A DNA stretch of 64,000 nt from Crystallibacter degradans (GTDB lineage Bacteria; Actinomycetota; Actinomycetes; Actinomycetales; Micrococcaceae), in NCBI RefSeq assembly GCF_012952295.1, contig NZ_JABBCH010000002.1, forward strand, positions 1 to 64,000, written 5' to 3'. The position numbers and the translations under genes are program-made. Positions 27,469 through 39,141 of this stretch are shown in pieces. Below the pieces are notes generated by a model that was given only the letters and a program-made list of their open reading frames with translations, did not search any database and was not told where the DNA came from. The first letter of the stretch is position 1. Every line of letters begins with the position of its first letter.

Positions 27469-28650
27469 GTGTTTGTAGAGTATTTATCCCTGACTGATTT
27501 CCGGACTTATCCCCAGCTGGATATTCCCTTTACGCCCGGAACCACTGTATTTGTGGGCCCAAACGGCGTCGGCAAAACCAATATTGTCGAAGCCATCGGC
27601 TATTTGGCGTCCCTGTCCTCGCACCGCGTCAGCACGGATGGTCCCCTTATCCGCTTCGGCGCGGAACGCGCCCTCGTACGTGCCAGGATTACCCGCGGCG
27701 GCCAGTCCACTTCCCTGGAACTGGAAATCAACCCCGGCAAGGCCAACCGGGTCCGAATCAACCGCGCGAACCCGGTCCGTGCCCGCGACGTATTGGGCAT
27801 CCTTCGGACGGTTCTTTTTGCACCGGAAGACTTGTCGCTGGTCAAGGGCGATCCATCCAACCGGCGTCGTTTTCTCGACGAACTCTTGGCGAGCCTGGTT
27901 CCCCACCATGCCGCCACGCGCAGCGACTATGACCGTGTATTGAAGCAGCGCAACGCGTTGTTGAAATCGGCGCGTGCCAGCGGTCGGTTCACCGCAACGC
28001 ACGAATCTACCCTCGAGGTCTGGGACCAGCACATGGCCCAAGCCGGTGCGGCACTGCTCAAGGCGCGGCTCGAACTGGTCGAACTGCTGCAGCCGCATGT
28101 TGCCGCTGCTTACGCATCCTTGACGGACGGTTCGAAAAAGGCCGCCGCCATTTACCGCTCCACTATCGACCTGCAGCTTTCGGACGACGGAGAAATAGAG
28201 AACGACGGCGGGACGCCGGATCTCCCTCTGGGTTCCTTGAGCGTTCAGGAACTGGCTGCCAAGTATCTGGAAGCATTCCGGGCTCAGCGCAAAAAGGAAG
28301 TGGAGCGCGGTATTTCCCTGGTCGGTCCGCATCGCGACGAGCTGGAGCTCGTTCTCGGCCCGACGCCGGCCAAGGGCTACGCCTCCCACGGGGAAACCTG
28401 GTCCCTTGCTTTGTCTCTGCGGCTGGCTTCCTACTATGTGCTCCGCGAAGATGACCAGACTCCCGGGGCTGCCCCGGTACTGATCCTCGATGATGTTTTC
28501 GCCGAACTCGATACCCAGCGCCGGGATAAACTGGCCGGGATCGTGGCAGGTGCAGAGCAAGTCATCGTTACTGCAGCAGTAGTGGAAGATATCCCTGCTG
28601 CCCTCAGCGGCGAGAAGCTGACCGTCATTCCGGGAGGGGTGGATCAGTGA
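27469..28650 (+). CDS. recF: DNA replication and repair protein RecF
   Basis: 393 residues from GTG 27469. It is an SMC-like ATPase that loads RecA at gapped DNA. The Walker A motif GPNGVGKT is at residues 30-37. The signature and Walker B region lie near the C-terminus (LALSLRLASYYVLRE and PVLILDDVFAELD). It starts 10 bases after gnd, and its TGA overlaps the ATG of the DUF721 gene. Confidence 0.96.
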   Translation: MFVEYLSLTDFRTYPQLDIPFTPGTTVFVGPNGVGKTNIVEAIGYLASLSSHRVSTDGPLIRFGAERALVRARITRGGQSTSLELEINPGKANRVRINRANPVRARDVLGILRTVLFAPEDLSLVKGDPSNRRRFLDELLASLVPHHAATRSDYDRVLKQRNALLKSARASGRFTATHESTLEVWDQHMAQAGAALLKARLELVELLQPHVAAAYASLTDGSKKAAAIYRSTIDLQLSDDGEIENDGGTPDLPLGSLSVQELAAKYLEAFRAQRKKEVERGISLVGPHRDELELVLGPTPAKGYASHGETWSLALSLRLASYYVLREDDQTPGAAPVLILDDVFAELDTQRRDKLAGIVAGAEQVIVTAAVVEDIPAALSGEKLTVIPGGVDQ

Positions 28651-29255
28651 TGGCAACCGGAAAACGCCCCGCGTCCTTACCCAGGGAAAATCGGGGCGAC
28701 CAAGCGGATTTGCCGGCGCCACGGACCGGTCCCGCGCAGCCCGAGACAACGCATCACGACGAAATTGATGCCGCCAAAGCGATGCTTAACCGGGTCCGTG
28801 AAGCGGCCGCAGGCCGTGGTGAGATCCGCACCCGGTCAGCCACACGCCGTCGTACGCCGCCGTCTCATCCTGTCAGCGCAACGTCGAAACAGGATTCCGG
28901 CCGGGATCCGAGGGGCGTCGGATCCGTCTTCGGTCGATTGATTCAGGACCGCGGATGGTCCTCGCCGGTGGCGGTGGGATCCGTGATTTCCCGCTGGGAC
29001 GAGTTGGTCGGGGCGGAGATTGCGGCACATTGCCGGCCGGAGAGCTTCCAGGACACAACGGTCCAGGTGCGCTGCGATTCCACCGCGTGGGCGACACAGC
29101 TGCGGTTGATGAGCCATGCGCTGATCAAACGCTTCGATGAGGCGCTCGGTCCCGGCGTCGTCACCAAAATCCAGGTCCTCGCTCCGTCCGCGCCGAATTG
29201 GCGCAAGGGCTATCGGACCGTCAGCGGGCGGGGTCCGCGCGATACTTACGGATAA
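28650..29255 (+). CDS. DUF721 (DciA-like) protein
   Basis: About 201 residues from the ATG at 28650, or one codon more from GTG 28647; GGGAGGGG at 28632 serves either. The N-terminal 90 residues are charged and probably disordered. The DUF721 domain follows (about 90-190), with SVISRWDELVGAEIAAHCRPE and RPLR-like LTSHALIKRFDEALG equivalents. The family includes DciA, which loads replicative helicase in bacteria lacking DnaC. The position between recF and gyrB is constant in actinobacteria. Confidence 0.9.
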   Translation: MATGKRPASLPRENRGDQADLPAPRTGPAQPETTHHDEIDAAKAMLNRVREAAAGRGEIRTRSATRRRTPPSHPVSATSKQDSGRDPRGVGSVFGRLIQDRGWSSPVAVGSVISRWDELVGAEIAAHCRPESFQDTTVQVRCDSTAWATQLRLMSHALIKRFDEALGPGVVTKIQVLAPSAPNWRKGYRTVSGRGPRDTYG

Positions 29256-29431
29256 ACTCCACAGCATCGAAGCGGGCTCTTGCGAAATGCGCAGGAGCCG
29301 AGTAGAGCACTCAGAGGGCCGCCGCCTATACACCGACCCATAACAGGGCCCCTCAATGCGGGAAAAGGCAGTTTCTTGCCCGTCCAGGGCCTGTTCATGC
29401 ATAATTCGGCGCCGCGACACGCTAGAATTAG

Positions 29432-31567
<2,136 letters not shown>

Positions 31568-31629
31568 CGATGTCCGGCCGGAAACCCTTGCCCTGGTAAC
31601 ACGATGACTTTGACAGAAGGAACGCAACG

Positions 31630-34311
31630 ATGAGCGACGAAGAGACTCCGGACCTCCCCGAGGGTGTTGCCGGGGACATCCCGTTGGAAGGCGATATTCT
31701 GACGGACCGGGTCGAGCAGGTCGACCTGCAGACCGAAATGCAGCGGTCGTACCTGGACTACGCCATGGCGGTCATCGTCGGGCGTGCGCTGCCGGACGTC
31801 CGGGACGGGCTCAAACCGGTCCACCGCCGCGTGCTGTACGCGATGTTCGACGGTGGCTACCGTCCGGACCGCTCGTTCAACAAGTGCGCGCGCGTGGTCG
31901 GCGAGGTCATGGGCCAGTACCATCCGCACGGCGACTCCGCCATCTACGATGCGTTGGTGCGCCTGATCCAGGACTGGACCATGCGTTACCCCCTCGCGCT
32001 GGGGCAGGGCAACTTCGGATCCCCGGGTAACGACGGCGCTGCGGCCCCGCGGTACACCGAGACCAAGATGGCCCCGCTTGCCATGGAGATGGTGCGCGAC
32101 ATCGACGAGGAAACCGTCGACTTCCAGGACAACTACGACGGTAAGAACCAGGAACCGACCATCCTGCCGTCGCGCTTCCCCAACCTGCTGGTTAACGGCT
32201 CGTCCGGCATTGCCGTCGGTATGGCCACGAACATCCCGCCGCACAACCTGCGTGAAGTCGCCGACGGCGTGCAGTGGTACCTGCAGAACCCCACAGCTTC
32301 CCGCGAGGAATTGCTGGAAGCACTCATGCAGCGCATCAAGGGCCCGGATTTCCCGACCGGCGCACAGATCCTGGGCCACAAGGGCATTGAAGATGCGTAC
32401 CGGACCGGCCGCGGATCCATTCCGATGCGCGCCGTGGTCAACGTGGAAGAAATCCAGAATCGTACCTGCCTGGTGGTGACGGAACTTCCCTACCAAGCCA
32501 ATCCGGACAACCTGGCCATCAAGATTGCCGACCTGGTCAGGGACGGCAAGATCAGCGGCATCGCGGACCTGCGCGATGAGACCTCCGGCCGCACCGGCCA
32601 GCGCCTGGTGATTGTGCTCAAGCGCGATGCCGTGGCCAAGGTAGTACTGAACAACCTGTACAAGCACACCCAGCTGCAGGAGAATTTCGCGGCAAACATG
32701 CTGGCGATCGTCGACGGCGTCCCGCGAACCCTGACCCTGGACGCCTTCATCCGGCACTGGGTCGCCCACCAGTTGGAAGTGATCGTCCGGCGGACGCGCT
32801 ACCGGCTGCGCAAGGCGGAGGAAGAGGCGCATATCCTGCGTGGCCTGCTCAAGGCACTCGATGCGCTGGACGAGGTCATCGCGCTCATCCGTGCCTCGGC
32901 CACTACGGAGGAAGCGCGTGACGGGCTCATGGGTTTGCTGGATATCGACGAGCTCCAGGCCCGGGCAATCCTCGATATGCAGCTGCGCCGGCTTGCCGCT
33001 TTGGAACGCCAGAAAATCCAGGACCGGCATGCCGAACTCGAGCGGATGATCACCGAGTTCAACCGGATTCTCGCCTCCGAGGAAGTCCAGCGCGGGATCG
33101 TCAGCGAAGAGCTGCAGGAACTCACCGACAAGTACGGCGATGACCGCCGCACCCAGATCGCTTTGGGTTACGACGGCGACATGAGCATGGAAGACCTGAT
33201 TCCTGAAGAGGAAATGGTCGTCACCATCACCCGCGGCGGATACGTCAAGCGGACCCGCATCGATAACTACCGTTCGCAGCAGCGCGGCGGCAAGGGCATC
33301 AAGGGCGCACAGCTGCGCGGTGACGACGTTGTCGAACACTTCTTTGTCACCACGACGCACCACTGGCTGTTGTTCTTCACCAACCTTGGCCGCGTCTACC
33401 GGGCGAAGACCTATGAACTCGCAGAAGCCGGACGGGACGCGAAGGGCCAGCATGTTGCCAACCTGATGGCCTTCCAGCCGGACGAGCACATTGCCCAGGT
33501 CCTGGAGCTGCGCGACTACGAGCAGTCCCCCTATCTGGTGTTGGCAACTAAGCGCGGTCTAATCAAGAAAACCCGGCTCGAGGACTATGACACGAACCGC
33601 TCGGCCGGTGTCATCGCCATCAACTTACGCGACGAAGACGAACTGGTTTCTGCGCAGCTTGTTTCCGAGACCGATGACCTGATGCTTGTGTCCCGCAAGG
33701 GCCAGTCCCTGCGCTTCACCGCCACGGACGAGGCCCTGCGCCCGATGGGCCGCGCCACGTCGGGCGTGACCGGAATGAAGTTCCGCGAAGAAGACGAGCT
33801 GCTGACAGCCGACGTCGTCACGGATAATTCATTTGTCTTCATCGTCACTGAGGGCGGCTACGCCAAACGGACGAGCGTCGGGGAATATCGGGTACAGGGA
33901 CGCGGCGGCCTGGGTATTAAGGTTGGCAAATATGCCGAGGACCGCGGAAACCTGGTGGGCGCGTTTGTCGTCCAGGAAGAAGACGAGGTTCTGGTGGTCA
34001 TGGCCAGCGGAAAGGTAGTCCGTTCCTCGGTCACCGGCGTGCCTGCCAAGGGCCGGGACACCATGGGCGTTATCTTTGCCAAACCGGACAAGAAGGACCG
34101 CATCATCGCCGTCGCCAAGAACTCCGAACGGGGCCTGGGCGGGGATCCGGAGGAAGATGGCGGGAATGATGAGGTGGAAGTTCCAGGTGAGGCTGCAGAA
34201 GCAGCGGAATCTGCGCAGCAGCCTGCTGATGAAGTACCGTTGAATGCAGACCAAATGCCATCAGTTGCCGACGAGGCAGCAGAGGCGCCGGAAGACGGAG
34301 GTAACGAGTGA
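31630..34311 (+). CDS. gyrA: DNA gyrase subunit A
   Basis: 893 residues. The catalytic tyrosine is Y142 in APRYTETKM. The quinolone-determining region reads [13 protein letters not shown] with serine 103 and aspartate 107, the susceptible-type residues. The GyrA-box (QRGGKGI) that wraps DNA begins the C-terminal beta-pinwheel. The last 60 residues are an acidic Glu/Ala-rich tail. The start at 31630 has AGAAGGAA upstream, 62 bases after gyrB. It overlaps DUF3566 by 4 bases. Confidence 0.97.
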   Translation: MSDEETPDLPEGVAGDIPLEGDILTDRVEQVDLQTEMQRSYLDYAMAVIVGRALPDVRDGLKPVHRRVLYAMFDGGYRPDRSFNKCARVVGEVMGQYHPHGDSAIYDALVRLIQDWTMRYPLALGQGNFGSPGNDGAAAPRYTETKMAPLAMEMVRDIDEETVDFQDNYDGKNQEPTILPSRFPNLLVNGSSGIAVGMATNIPPHNLREVADGVQWYLQNPTASREELLEALMQRIKGPDFPTGAQILGHKGIEDAYRTGRGSIPMRAVVNVEEIQNRTCLVVTELPYQANPDNLAIKIADLVRDGKISGIADLRDETSGRTGQRLVIVLKRDAVAKVVLNNLYKHTQLQENFAANMLAIVDGVPRTLTLDAFIRHWVAHQLEVIVRRTRYRLRKAEEEAHILRGLLKALDALDEVIALIRASATTEEARDGLMGLLDIDELQARAILDMQLRRLAALERQKIQDRHAELERMITEFNRILASEEVQRGIVSEELQELTDKYGDDRRTQIALGYDGDMSMEDLIPEEEMVVTITRGGYVKRTRIDNYRSQQRGGKGIKGAQLRGDDVVEHFFVTTTHHWLLFFTNLGRVYRAKTYELAEAGRDAKGQHVANLMAFQPDEHIAQVLELRDYEQSPYLVLATKRGLIKKTRLEDYDTNRSAGVIAINLRDEDELVSAQLVSETDDLMLVSRKGQSLRFTATDEALRPMGRATSGVTGMKFREEDELLTADVVTDNSFVFIVTEGGYAKRTSVGEYRVQGRGGLGIKVGKYAEDRGNLVGAFVVQEEDEVLVVMASGKVVRSSVTGVPAKGRDTMGVIFAKPDKKDRIIAVAKNSERGLGGDPEEDGGNDEVEVPGEAAEAAESAQQPADEVPLNADQMPSVADEAAEAPEDGGNE

Positions 34312-34901
34312 GCACACCCAATACGCCCCGGCCGGGTACCCGGCCGGCTAATGCACCGCGCGTAGGGGCTCCTCGCAACCCGCCGGCGAAGCCTTCGCAG
34401 CGTCCGTCGGGCGGCACAGGGCAAAAGCCGGCGGCGGGAGCACGCTCAGGCGGAAGTTCCGGCGCGCGTCCTGCCGGCACGCGTCCGACGGGCCAGGCAT
34501 CACGTCCAGGACTGGTCCGTCCGGCACCCAAGGCCAAGGCCCGCCGCGCACGCCTGCTAGTCAGCAAGGTGGACCCTTGGTCGGTACTGAAGATGGCATT
34601 CCTGCTCTCCGTGGCGCTGGGCATCGTGACAGTTGTCGCGTCCATCGTTTTATGGACCACGCTGGACATCACCGGCATCTTCGACCGCGTTAATGACCTG
34701 CTGACTGAAATTGCCGGCAGCGAGGGCGGAGCCTTCGACCTCCGGGCCTATGCCTCGCTAGGCCAGGTGGCGTCGTTCGCGACCATCATCGCGGTAGTCA
34801 ACGTCGTCCTCCTGACGGCGCTGGCGATGCTTTCGGCCGTGCTCTACAACATCTCTGCCACCTTGGTTGGCGGTATCGGCGTCACCCTCACCGACGACTG
34901 A
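34308..34901 (+). CDS. DUF3566 membrane protein
   Basis: 197 residues from GTG 34308, overlapping the gyrA stop. The first 85 residues are Pro/Gly/Ala/Arg-rich and likely disordered and cytoplasmic. Two membrane helices follow (about 92-117 and 150-180) and bracket a short outside loop, the DUF3566 fold. The gyrA-DUF3566-tRNA order is conserved in actinobacteria, suggesting a membrane-associated role near the origin, but the function is unknown. A strong terminator follows. Confidence 0.88.
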   Translation: MSTPNTPRPGTRPANAPRVGAPRNPPAKPSQRPSGGTGQKPAAGARSGGSSGARPAGTRPTGQASRPGLVRPAPKAKARRARLLVSKVDPWSVLKMAFLLSVALGIVTVVASIVLWTTLDITGIFDRVNDLLTEIAGSEGGAFDLRAYASLGQVASFATIIAVVNVVLLTALAMLSAVLYNISATLVGGIGVTLTDD

Positions 34902-34915
34902 GATCAGTACGGAAC

Positions 34916-34959
34916 AACCCTCCTCCACCACGGATATCCGTCGGTGGAGGAGGGTTTTC
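34916..34959 (+). terminator. Terminator after DUF3566
   Basis: A 14-base stem (AACCCTCCTCCACC and complement) with a 13-base loop and a following TTTTCT ends the gyrase transcript. Confidence 0.88.
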
Positions 34960-35000
34960 TGCATCAGCAGACGCGTCCCGCAGGCACGGTGCGGGCCGAT

Positions 35001-35030
35001 TTGGAGTTGCGTCGGGATGTGCTGTAAAGT
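35001..35030 (+). promoter_or_regulatory. Probable promoter of tRNA-Ile
   Basis: TTGGAG at 35001 and TAAAGT at 35025 are separated by 18 bases and lie 26 bases before the mature tRNA. The match is moderate. Confidence 0.4.
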
Positions 35031-35055
35031 CATATTTCGGCCCGACGGGGCAAGG

Positions 35056-35129
35056 GGGCGTATAGCTCAGGCGGTTAGAGCGCTTCGCTGATAACGAAGA
35101 GGTCCCAGGTTCAAGTCCTGGTACGCCCA
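35056..35129 (+). tRNA. tRNA-Ile (GAT)
   Basis: 74 bases with a complete cloverleaf. The 7-base acceptor GGGCGTA pairs with TACGCCC, and the discriminator is A. The anticodon loop CTGATAA gives GAT. The T-arm is GGTTCAAGTCC. The 3' CCA is not encoded and must be added by the CCA enzyme encoded at 3178-4677. The gene lies downstream of gyrA, as in most actinobacteria. Confidence 0.97.
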
Positions 35130-35160
35130 CGGAAAACTGTTCCGACTTATGGAGGACGCT

Positions 35161-35277
35161 GTGAAGAAGTTGCTGGTTCTGGCAGCTGCAGTCGCAGGCG
35201 CCGTCGTCTACAAGAAGTGGCAGGAATCTGAAGCGGAGAAATCCGCGTGGAGCAAGTCGACCGACAAGGTTGATTAG
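35161..35277 (+). CDS. DLW-39 family small protein
   Basis: 38 residues from GTG 35161 with GGAGGA 4 bases upstream. It starts MKKLLVLAAAVAGAVVYKKW, one short hydrophobic helix after two lysines, followed by a charged tail (ESEAEKSAW...). Size, sequence type and position between tRNA-Ile and tRNA-Ala match the actinobacterial DLW-39 family. The function is unknown; it is probably a single-pass membrane peptide. Confidence 0.85.
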   Translation: MKKLLVLAAAVAGAVVYKKWQESEAEKSAWSKSTDKVD

Positions 35278-35316
35278 CTCCAAAGCCCGCTAGGTTATAC
35301 TGGTGAGGTTCCTTTC

Positions 35317-35389
35317 GGGGGCATGGCGCAATTGGTAGCGCACCTGCTTTGCAAGCAGGGGGTTAGGGGTTCGAGTCCCCTTGCCTCCA
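35317..35389 (+). tRNA. tRNA-Ala (TGC)
   Basis: 73 bases. The acceptor GGGGGCA pairs with TGCCTCC (one G-T pair), and the discriminator is A. The anticodon loop TTTGCAA gives TGC. The T-arm is GGTTCGAGTCC. There is no encoded CCA. Confidence 0.97.
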
Positions 35390-35397
35390 CCGAACAT

Positions 35398-35432
35398 AAA
35401 GATCCCGGTCCATCAGGACCGGGATCTTTTGT
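35398..35432 (+). terminator. Terminator after tRNA-Ala
   Basis: A perfect 14-base stem (AAAGATCCCGGTCC and complement) with a 4-base loop and a T-run ends the tRNA transcript. Confidence 0.92.
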
Positions 35433-35494
35433 ATGTGCACCCTTGCCCGACGAACAACTGGGAGTTTGCCGCGTGCACACCTTACGGTGAGGAC

Positions 35495-36412
35495 GTGACT
35501 TTCTTCCTCGCCGCGCTGGGTGTCCTGGGCGTCGCCGCTTCTGGCCCCATCATGGCTGCCACGGCTGCACCCGCGCTGGCCATCGCCTTTTGGCGCAACT
35601 TCCTCGGCGGCGTAGTCATGGGCGTGCCCGCTGGCCTTACGCGACGGCAGGAATTCCGCCGGCTCACGACGTCGGACGTGAAGTGGAGTGCCATCGCAGG
35701 ACTTGCGCTGGCCCTCCATTTCGCCTGTTTCATCACGGCACTGCAGCTGACATCCGTTGCTGCTGCTACGGCCCTGGTATGCCTCCAATCGGCCTGGATC
35801 GCGGTTTTCAACCTGTTCCGGGGCATCCGCAGCGCTCCGCAGGTACTCGTGGGCCTGGGGCTGGCCCTTGGCGGCGTCGTCGTGATTTCGGGATTCGACC
35901 TGCAGCTTTCATCCGAGGCCATCATAGGGGACGTACTTGCGGTCGTTGGCGGGGCCATGGCAGGCATTTACACGGTCGCCGGCAGCAAAGTGCGCCGGAC
36001 ACTCTCGACCGGAACCTACACCACCCTGTGCTACGGGATCTGTTCGGGCATCCTGCTGGTGATGTGCCTCGTGTCGGGGCAGTCCCTTGTGGGATTCCCA
36101 CCGGAAGCGTGGATTGGCATTCTGGCCGTGACGGCTGTCGCGCAGCTGATGGGCCACACGGTCTTTAATTACCTGCTCGCCACCTTGAGTCCTCTGGTGG
36201 TCTCCATGATTATCCTGCTGGAGATTCCTGGCGCTGCCATACTGGCAGCCGTGTTCCTGCATGAGGCGCTGCCCTGGGGCACATACCTCGGCCTCGCCCT
36301 CATAATGGCGGGACTTGCCGTCGTCGTTCTGTTTCAGAACCGTTCCGTTCACCGCCGTATGAGAAAGGGCTCGGCCTCCTCCGTCCGGCCCTCGGCACGG
36401 CCGCCGGAGTGA
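35495..36412 (+). CDS. EamA/DMT family transporter
   Basis: About 305 residues if started at GTG 35495. The frame is open back to 35381, but that overlaps the tRNA and terminator; GTG 35435 is the alternative. Ten hydrophobic helices occur in two repeats of five (for example TSVAAATALVCLQSAWIAVF and a matching LSPLVVSMIILLEIPGAAIL), the layout of drug/metabolite exporters. The substrate is unknown. Its stop abuts that of the convergent glycosyltransferase. Confidence 0.85.
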   Translation: MTFFLAALGVLGVAASGPIMAATAAPALAIAFWRNFLGGVVMGVPAGLTRRQEFRRLTTSDVKWSAIAGLALALHFACFITALQLTSVAAATALVCLQSAWIAVFNLFRGIRSAPQVLVGLGLALGGVVVISGFDLQLSSEAIIGDVLAVVGGAMAGIYTVAGSKVRRTLSTGTYTTLCYGICSGILLVMCLVSGQSLVGFPPEAWIGILAVTAVAQLMGHTVFNYLLATLSPLVVSMIILLEIPGAAILAAVFLHEALPWGTYLGLALIMAGLAVVVLFQNRSVHRRMRKGSASSVRPSARPPE

Positions 36413-37252
36413 TCAGATTCCGCCGCGCGGGACAATCTGTTTCGTGCGGGCCTGGTGGACCCTACGCAGGATCTTCGCCGGGTAGTAGACGCTCATGAAG
36501 ATCAGCGTGGGAACCCTCAGCAGCCGCCGTTTAATCTTGTGGTTCTTGTAGGTCCGGTCGAACCGCGTCACGTAATACCGATAATCCTTGGGTGAGTCCT
36601 CCAGCCGGCGGGCGGACATCCCGCTGATCATTTCGGGAACGTACAGGATGCGAAGTGCATGCTCGGCAAGGTGGACGGAGATATCGATGTCCTCATGCAT
36701 CTCGTCTTCTTCGTCGAGGCACACTTCATTGCGGATGATCTCCCAAGCTCCCCTGCGGATGGCCATGTTAGAGCCGAAAAGAAAGTGATACTGCTTCTTC
36801 GCCAGCTTCAGCACGAACCTGCGCATCCGGTCGTCAGCTTGGAGGCCGAAGCGGCGCAGGGGCATGTCGTAGTAGAGCACCGGGCCGGTGGCGGCCATTA
36901 CTTCGGGATCCAGGAAGGCGTTCTGGAGGTGTTCCACCCAGTCCGGTTCCAGGATGGAATCGGCATCGATCCGCCCCAGCACTTCACCGGTGGCGTGGTC
37001 CAAGCCGAAGTTCCGGGTCGGGATAAGGCCTTGTTCCTGATCCTGGGAGAGCAGGACGAGGGGCGCGTCCGGATATTCGTCCTGCATCTGCCGTACGAGT
37101 TCGACTGTCCGATCGGTTGATTTGTTGTCCACAACGATGATTTCGGCAGGAGGTTTCGACTGGGATATGGCCGCGAAAAGACACTGTCGAATCACCGACT
37201 CTTCGTTGAAGGCGGGAATTACAATCGAAACGCTCGGCTTCGGAGTCTGCAT
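36413..37252 (-). CDS. Glycosyltransferase family 2
   Basis: 279 residues. The GT-A fold begins VSIVIPAFNEESVIRQCL (residues 8-25), the nucleotide-sugar metal motif is in GRIDADSI, and the acceptor-side EDEMHEDIDIS motif is present. No clear membrane helix is visible, apart from a weakly hydrophobic C-terminal segment (LRVPTLIFMSVYYPAKIL). It probably transfers a sugar to a cell-surface glycan, with acceptor unknown. It is convergent with the EamA transporter and separated from the helical-repeat gene by a terminator. Confidence 0.87.
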   Translation of the reverse strand: MQTPKPSVSIVIPAFNEESVIRQCLFAAISQSKPPAEIIVVDNKSTDRTVELVRQMQDEYPDAPLVLLSQDQEQGLIPTRNFGLDHATGEVLGRIDADSILEPDWVEHLQNAFLDPEVMAATGPVLYYDMPLRRFGLQADDRMRRFVLKLAKKQYHFLFGSNMAIRRGAWEIIRNEVCLDEEDEMHEDIDISVHLAEHALRILYVPEMISGMSARRLEDSPKDYRYYVTRFDRTYKNHKIKRRLLRVPTLIFMSVYYPAKILRRVHQARTKQIVPRGGI

Positions 37253-37296
37253 GGGACTGAATCTATCAGCTCCCGTGGGGATTCATCCGGAGTTAA

Positions 37297-37330
37297 AAAT
37301 GAGGTCCCTGCCGAAGCAGAGACCTCATTT
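37297..37330 (-). terminator. Terminator of the helical-repeat gene
   Basis: The stem AAATGAGGTC/GACCTCATTT contains an inner CTGC/GCAG pairing and lies 20 bases past the stop at 37350 on the reverse strand. It ends in an A/T run suitable for either direction. Confidence 0.8.
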
Positions 37331-37349
37331 ACCATCTGTGGAAGATGCG

Positions 37350-38366
37350 TTACTTGTTGCTGTCCTTCGCCGCATCCGAGGCCGTTCCGGCCTTGTCTGC
37401 TGCATCCTTGGCCGCTGAATTGGCGACTCGTGCTGCGCCCTCCGCGGCGGAGGTCGTCGTGGCTGCCGAGGCATCGGCAGCGTTCTTGGCGGCCTCGGCG
37501 GACCGATCTACTGAATCCTTGGCAGCTTCGGCGGCTTTGTCCGCGTCTGCCTTTGCCTCGGTGGCAGCGTGCTTGGCGGTGCCGGAAACGCTCGCTGCTG
37601 CGTCGGCAGTTTTGTCAGCCAACGTTGCCGAAGCGGCTGCGGCAGCTTGCTTTCCTGTGTCTGCGACATCTGCAGTCGATGCAGTCGGAGCGGCCGAAGT
37701 GTTGGGAACCGGAGTAGGGGTCGGCGTGACCGGGGTCTTCCAAGGATCTTCAACCGGCCGGGAGGCACGCCATGCTGCGACACCGGCAGCCGCAGCCGCA
37801 CCAATAACGCCGGCAATAAGCCAGCCCTTGCCCTTGCCGGACTTCTGCTGCTTTTTCAGTTCCTTGGCTGCTTCCTTGGCGGATGCAGCGGCCGCCTTCT
37901 GGGCCTTGCGGATCATCTTCTTCGACCCCACGACCTTTACCGCGGCCGACTTGTCGAGGGAACGCGAAAGGTTCTCCCCCGCATTTCCGACCCGCTCGGA
38001 CAGAGTCGGTATGTACTCGCCGACGACCTTGTCCCGGGCGTGGGTGATGGCCGGAGATGCCTTGTCCAATGTGCCCTGGATGCGCGGAGTGGCGTCATCG
38101 ACAATCTGGGCAATCTTCGGGGCAATCTTGTCCAGCTCAGCCTGAATCTTGGGGGTCACTGTTGAGACGCCCTGTGACAGGTCATGAGCGGCGCGCTGAA
38201 TGCCCTCCTGGATTCTGGGAGAAGCTGTTCCGATGCCCTTTTCGATACGCGGCACCGCCCAGTTCAACGCAGCCTCTACCCGAGGAGTGGCCCAATCACG
38301 GGCATTTTCCACACCGACAGTGACAGTGCCCTCTAGATCACGGGCTAAACGTTCGGTTTTCTTCAC
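37350..38366 (-). CDS. Amphipathic helical-repeat protein with one membrane segment
   Basis: About 338 residues from GTG 38366, which follows GGGAGG; the frame opens at 38423 without a ribosome-binding site. Residues about 20-125 hold at least six imperfect repeats centred on x-P-R-I/V (ATPRVEAAL, AVPRIEKGI, ASPRIQEGI, VTPKIQAEL, IAPKIAQIV, ATPRIQGTL) at 11- or 22-residue steps, as in apolipoprotein-like helices. A basic Lys/Ala stretch, a hydrophobic Gly/Ala helix (about 183-203), a Pro/Thr linker and a long Ala/Asp/Lys coiled tail follow. I do not know its function; it may be a membrane- or envelope-associated stress protein. Confidence 0.75.
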   Translation of the reverse strand: MKKTERLARDLEGTVTVGVENARDWATPRVEAALNWAVPRIEKGIGTASPRIQEGIQRAAHDLSQGVSTVTPKIQAELDKIAPKIAQIVDDATPRIQGTLDKASPAITHARDKVVGEYIPTLSERVGNAGENLSRSLDKSAAVKVVGSKKMIRKAQKAAAASAKEAAKELKKQQKSGKGKGWLIAGVIGAAAAAGVAAWRASRPVEDPWKTPVTPTPTPVPNTSAAPTASTADVADTGKQAAAAASATLADKTADAAASVSGTAKHAATEAKADADKAAEAAKDSVDRSAEAAKNAADASAATTTSAAEGAARVANSAAKDAADKAGTASDAAKDSNK

Positions 38367-38519
38367 TACTACCTCCCGGAGATGGTGACGGTCCACACTC
38401 AGACTACTTCGTGCGTGCGACAAGGTGCTATGCCGGTCCTTGAATAAGGGGCATTTTCACTGAACGCGGAACCAGGCGCCGCTGGCAATTTCCTTGCAGC
38501 CGCGTGGAAGAATGGCTCT

Positions 38520-39062
38520 ATGACTGCTATTCCTACAGCTAAAGCAACCATTCACACCAACCATGGCGACATCGTGGTCAACCTCTTCGGCAACCATGCC
38601 CCGAAGACGGTCAAGAACTTCGTCGGCCTCGCTACGGGCGAAATCACTTGGAAGCACCCGGCGACCGGCGAAGAAACCAACGCCCCCCTTTACGATGGCG
38701 TCATCTTCCATCGCATCATCAAGGACTTCATGCTGCAGGGCGGAGATCCGCTCGGACAGGGCGTAGGCGGCCCGGGCTACCAGTTCGACGACGAGATCAA
38801 CCCCGATCTGGACTTCACCGAGCCCTACAAGCTCGCGATGGCCAATGCCGGCCTCCAGGGCGGCCGCGGAACGAACGGCTCGCAGTTCTTCATCACGACG
38901 ACCCCCACAACTTGGCTGCAAGGAAAGCACACGATCTTCGGTGATGTGACCGACGAGTCCTCACGCGCGGTTGTGGACAAGCTGAACACTGTGGCTACGG
39001 ACATGCGGGACAAGCCGCTGGAAGACGTTGTTATCAACAACATCACAGTCGAGCAGCTCTAA
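38520..39062 (+). CDS. ppiA: Peptidyl-prolyl cis-trans isomerase (cyclophilin)
   Basis: 180 residues. The cyclophilin core shows FHRIIKDFMLQGGDP (residues 64-78) and NGSQFFITT, covering the catalytic arginine and proline-binding pocket. There is no signal peptide, so it is cytoplasmic. It is divergent from the helical-repeat gene. A hairpin terminator follows, then the rhomboid gene, the usual actinobacterial ppiA-rhomboid-crgA order. Confidence 0.95.
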   Translation: MTAIPTAKATIHTNHGDIVVNLFGNHAPKTVKNFVGLATGEITWKHPATGEETNAPLYDGVIFHRIIKDFMLQGGDPLGQGVGGPGYQFDDEINPDLDFTEPYKLAMANAGLQGGRGTNGSQFFITTTPTTWLQGKHTIFGDVTDESSRAVVDKLNTVATDMRDKPLEDVVINNITVEQL

Positions 39063-39073
39063 GACCTCAACCA

Positions 39074-39109
39074 TCCCCGTCCGGCCGAGTCCGGGCGGGG
39101 ACATTTTTC
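39074..39109 (+). terminator. Terminator after ppiA
   Basis: The stem TCCCCGTCCGG pairs with CCGGGCGGGGA (one G-T) and is followed by CATTTTTCTT. It ends 33 bases before the rhomboid start. Confidence 0.82.
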
Positions 39110-39141
39110 TTAACCAGCTTTCCTCCAGGAGACGCCCCCTC

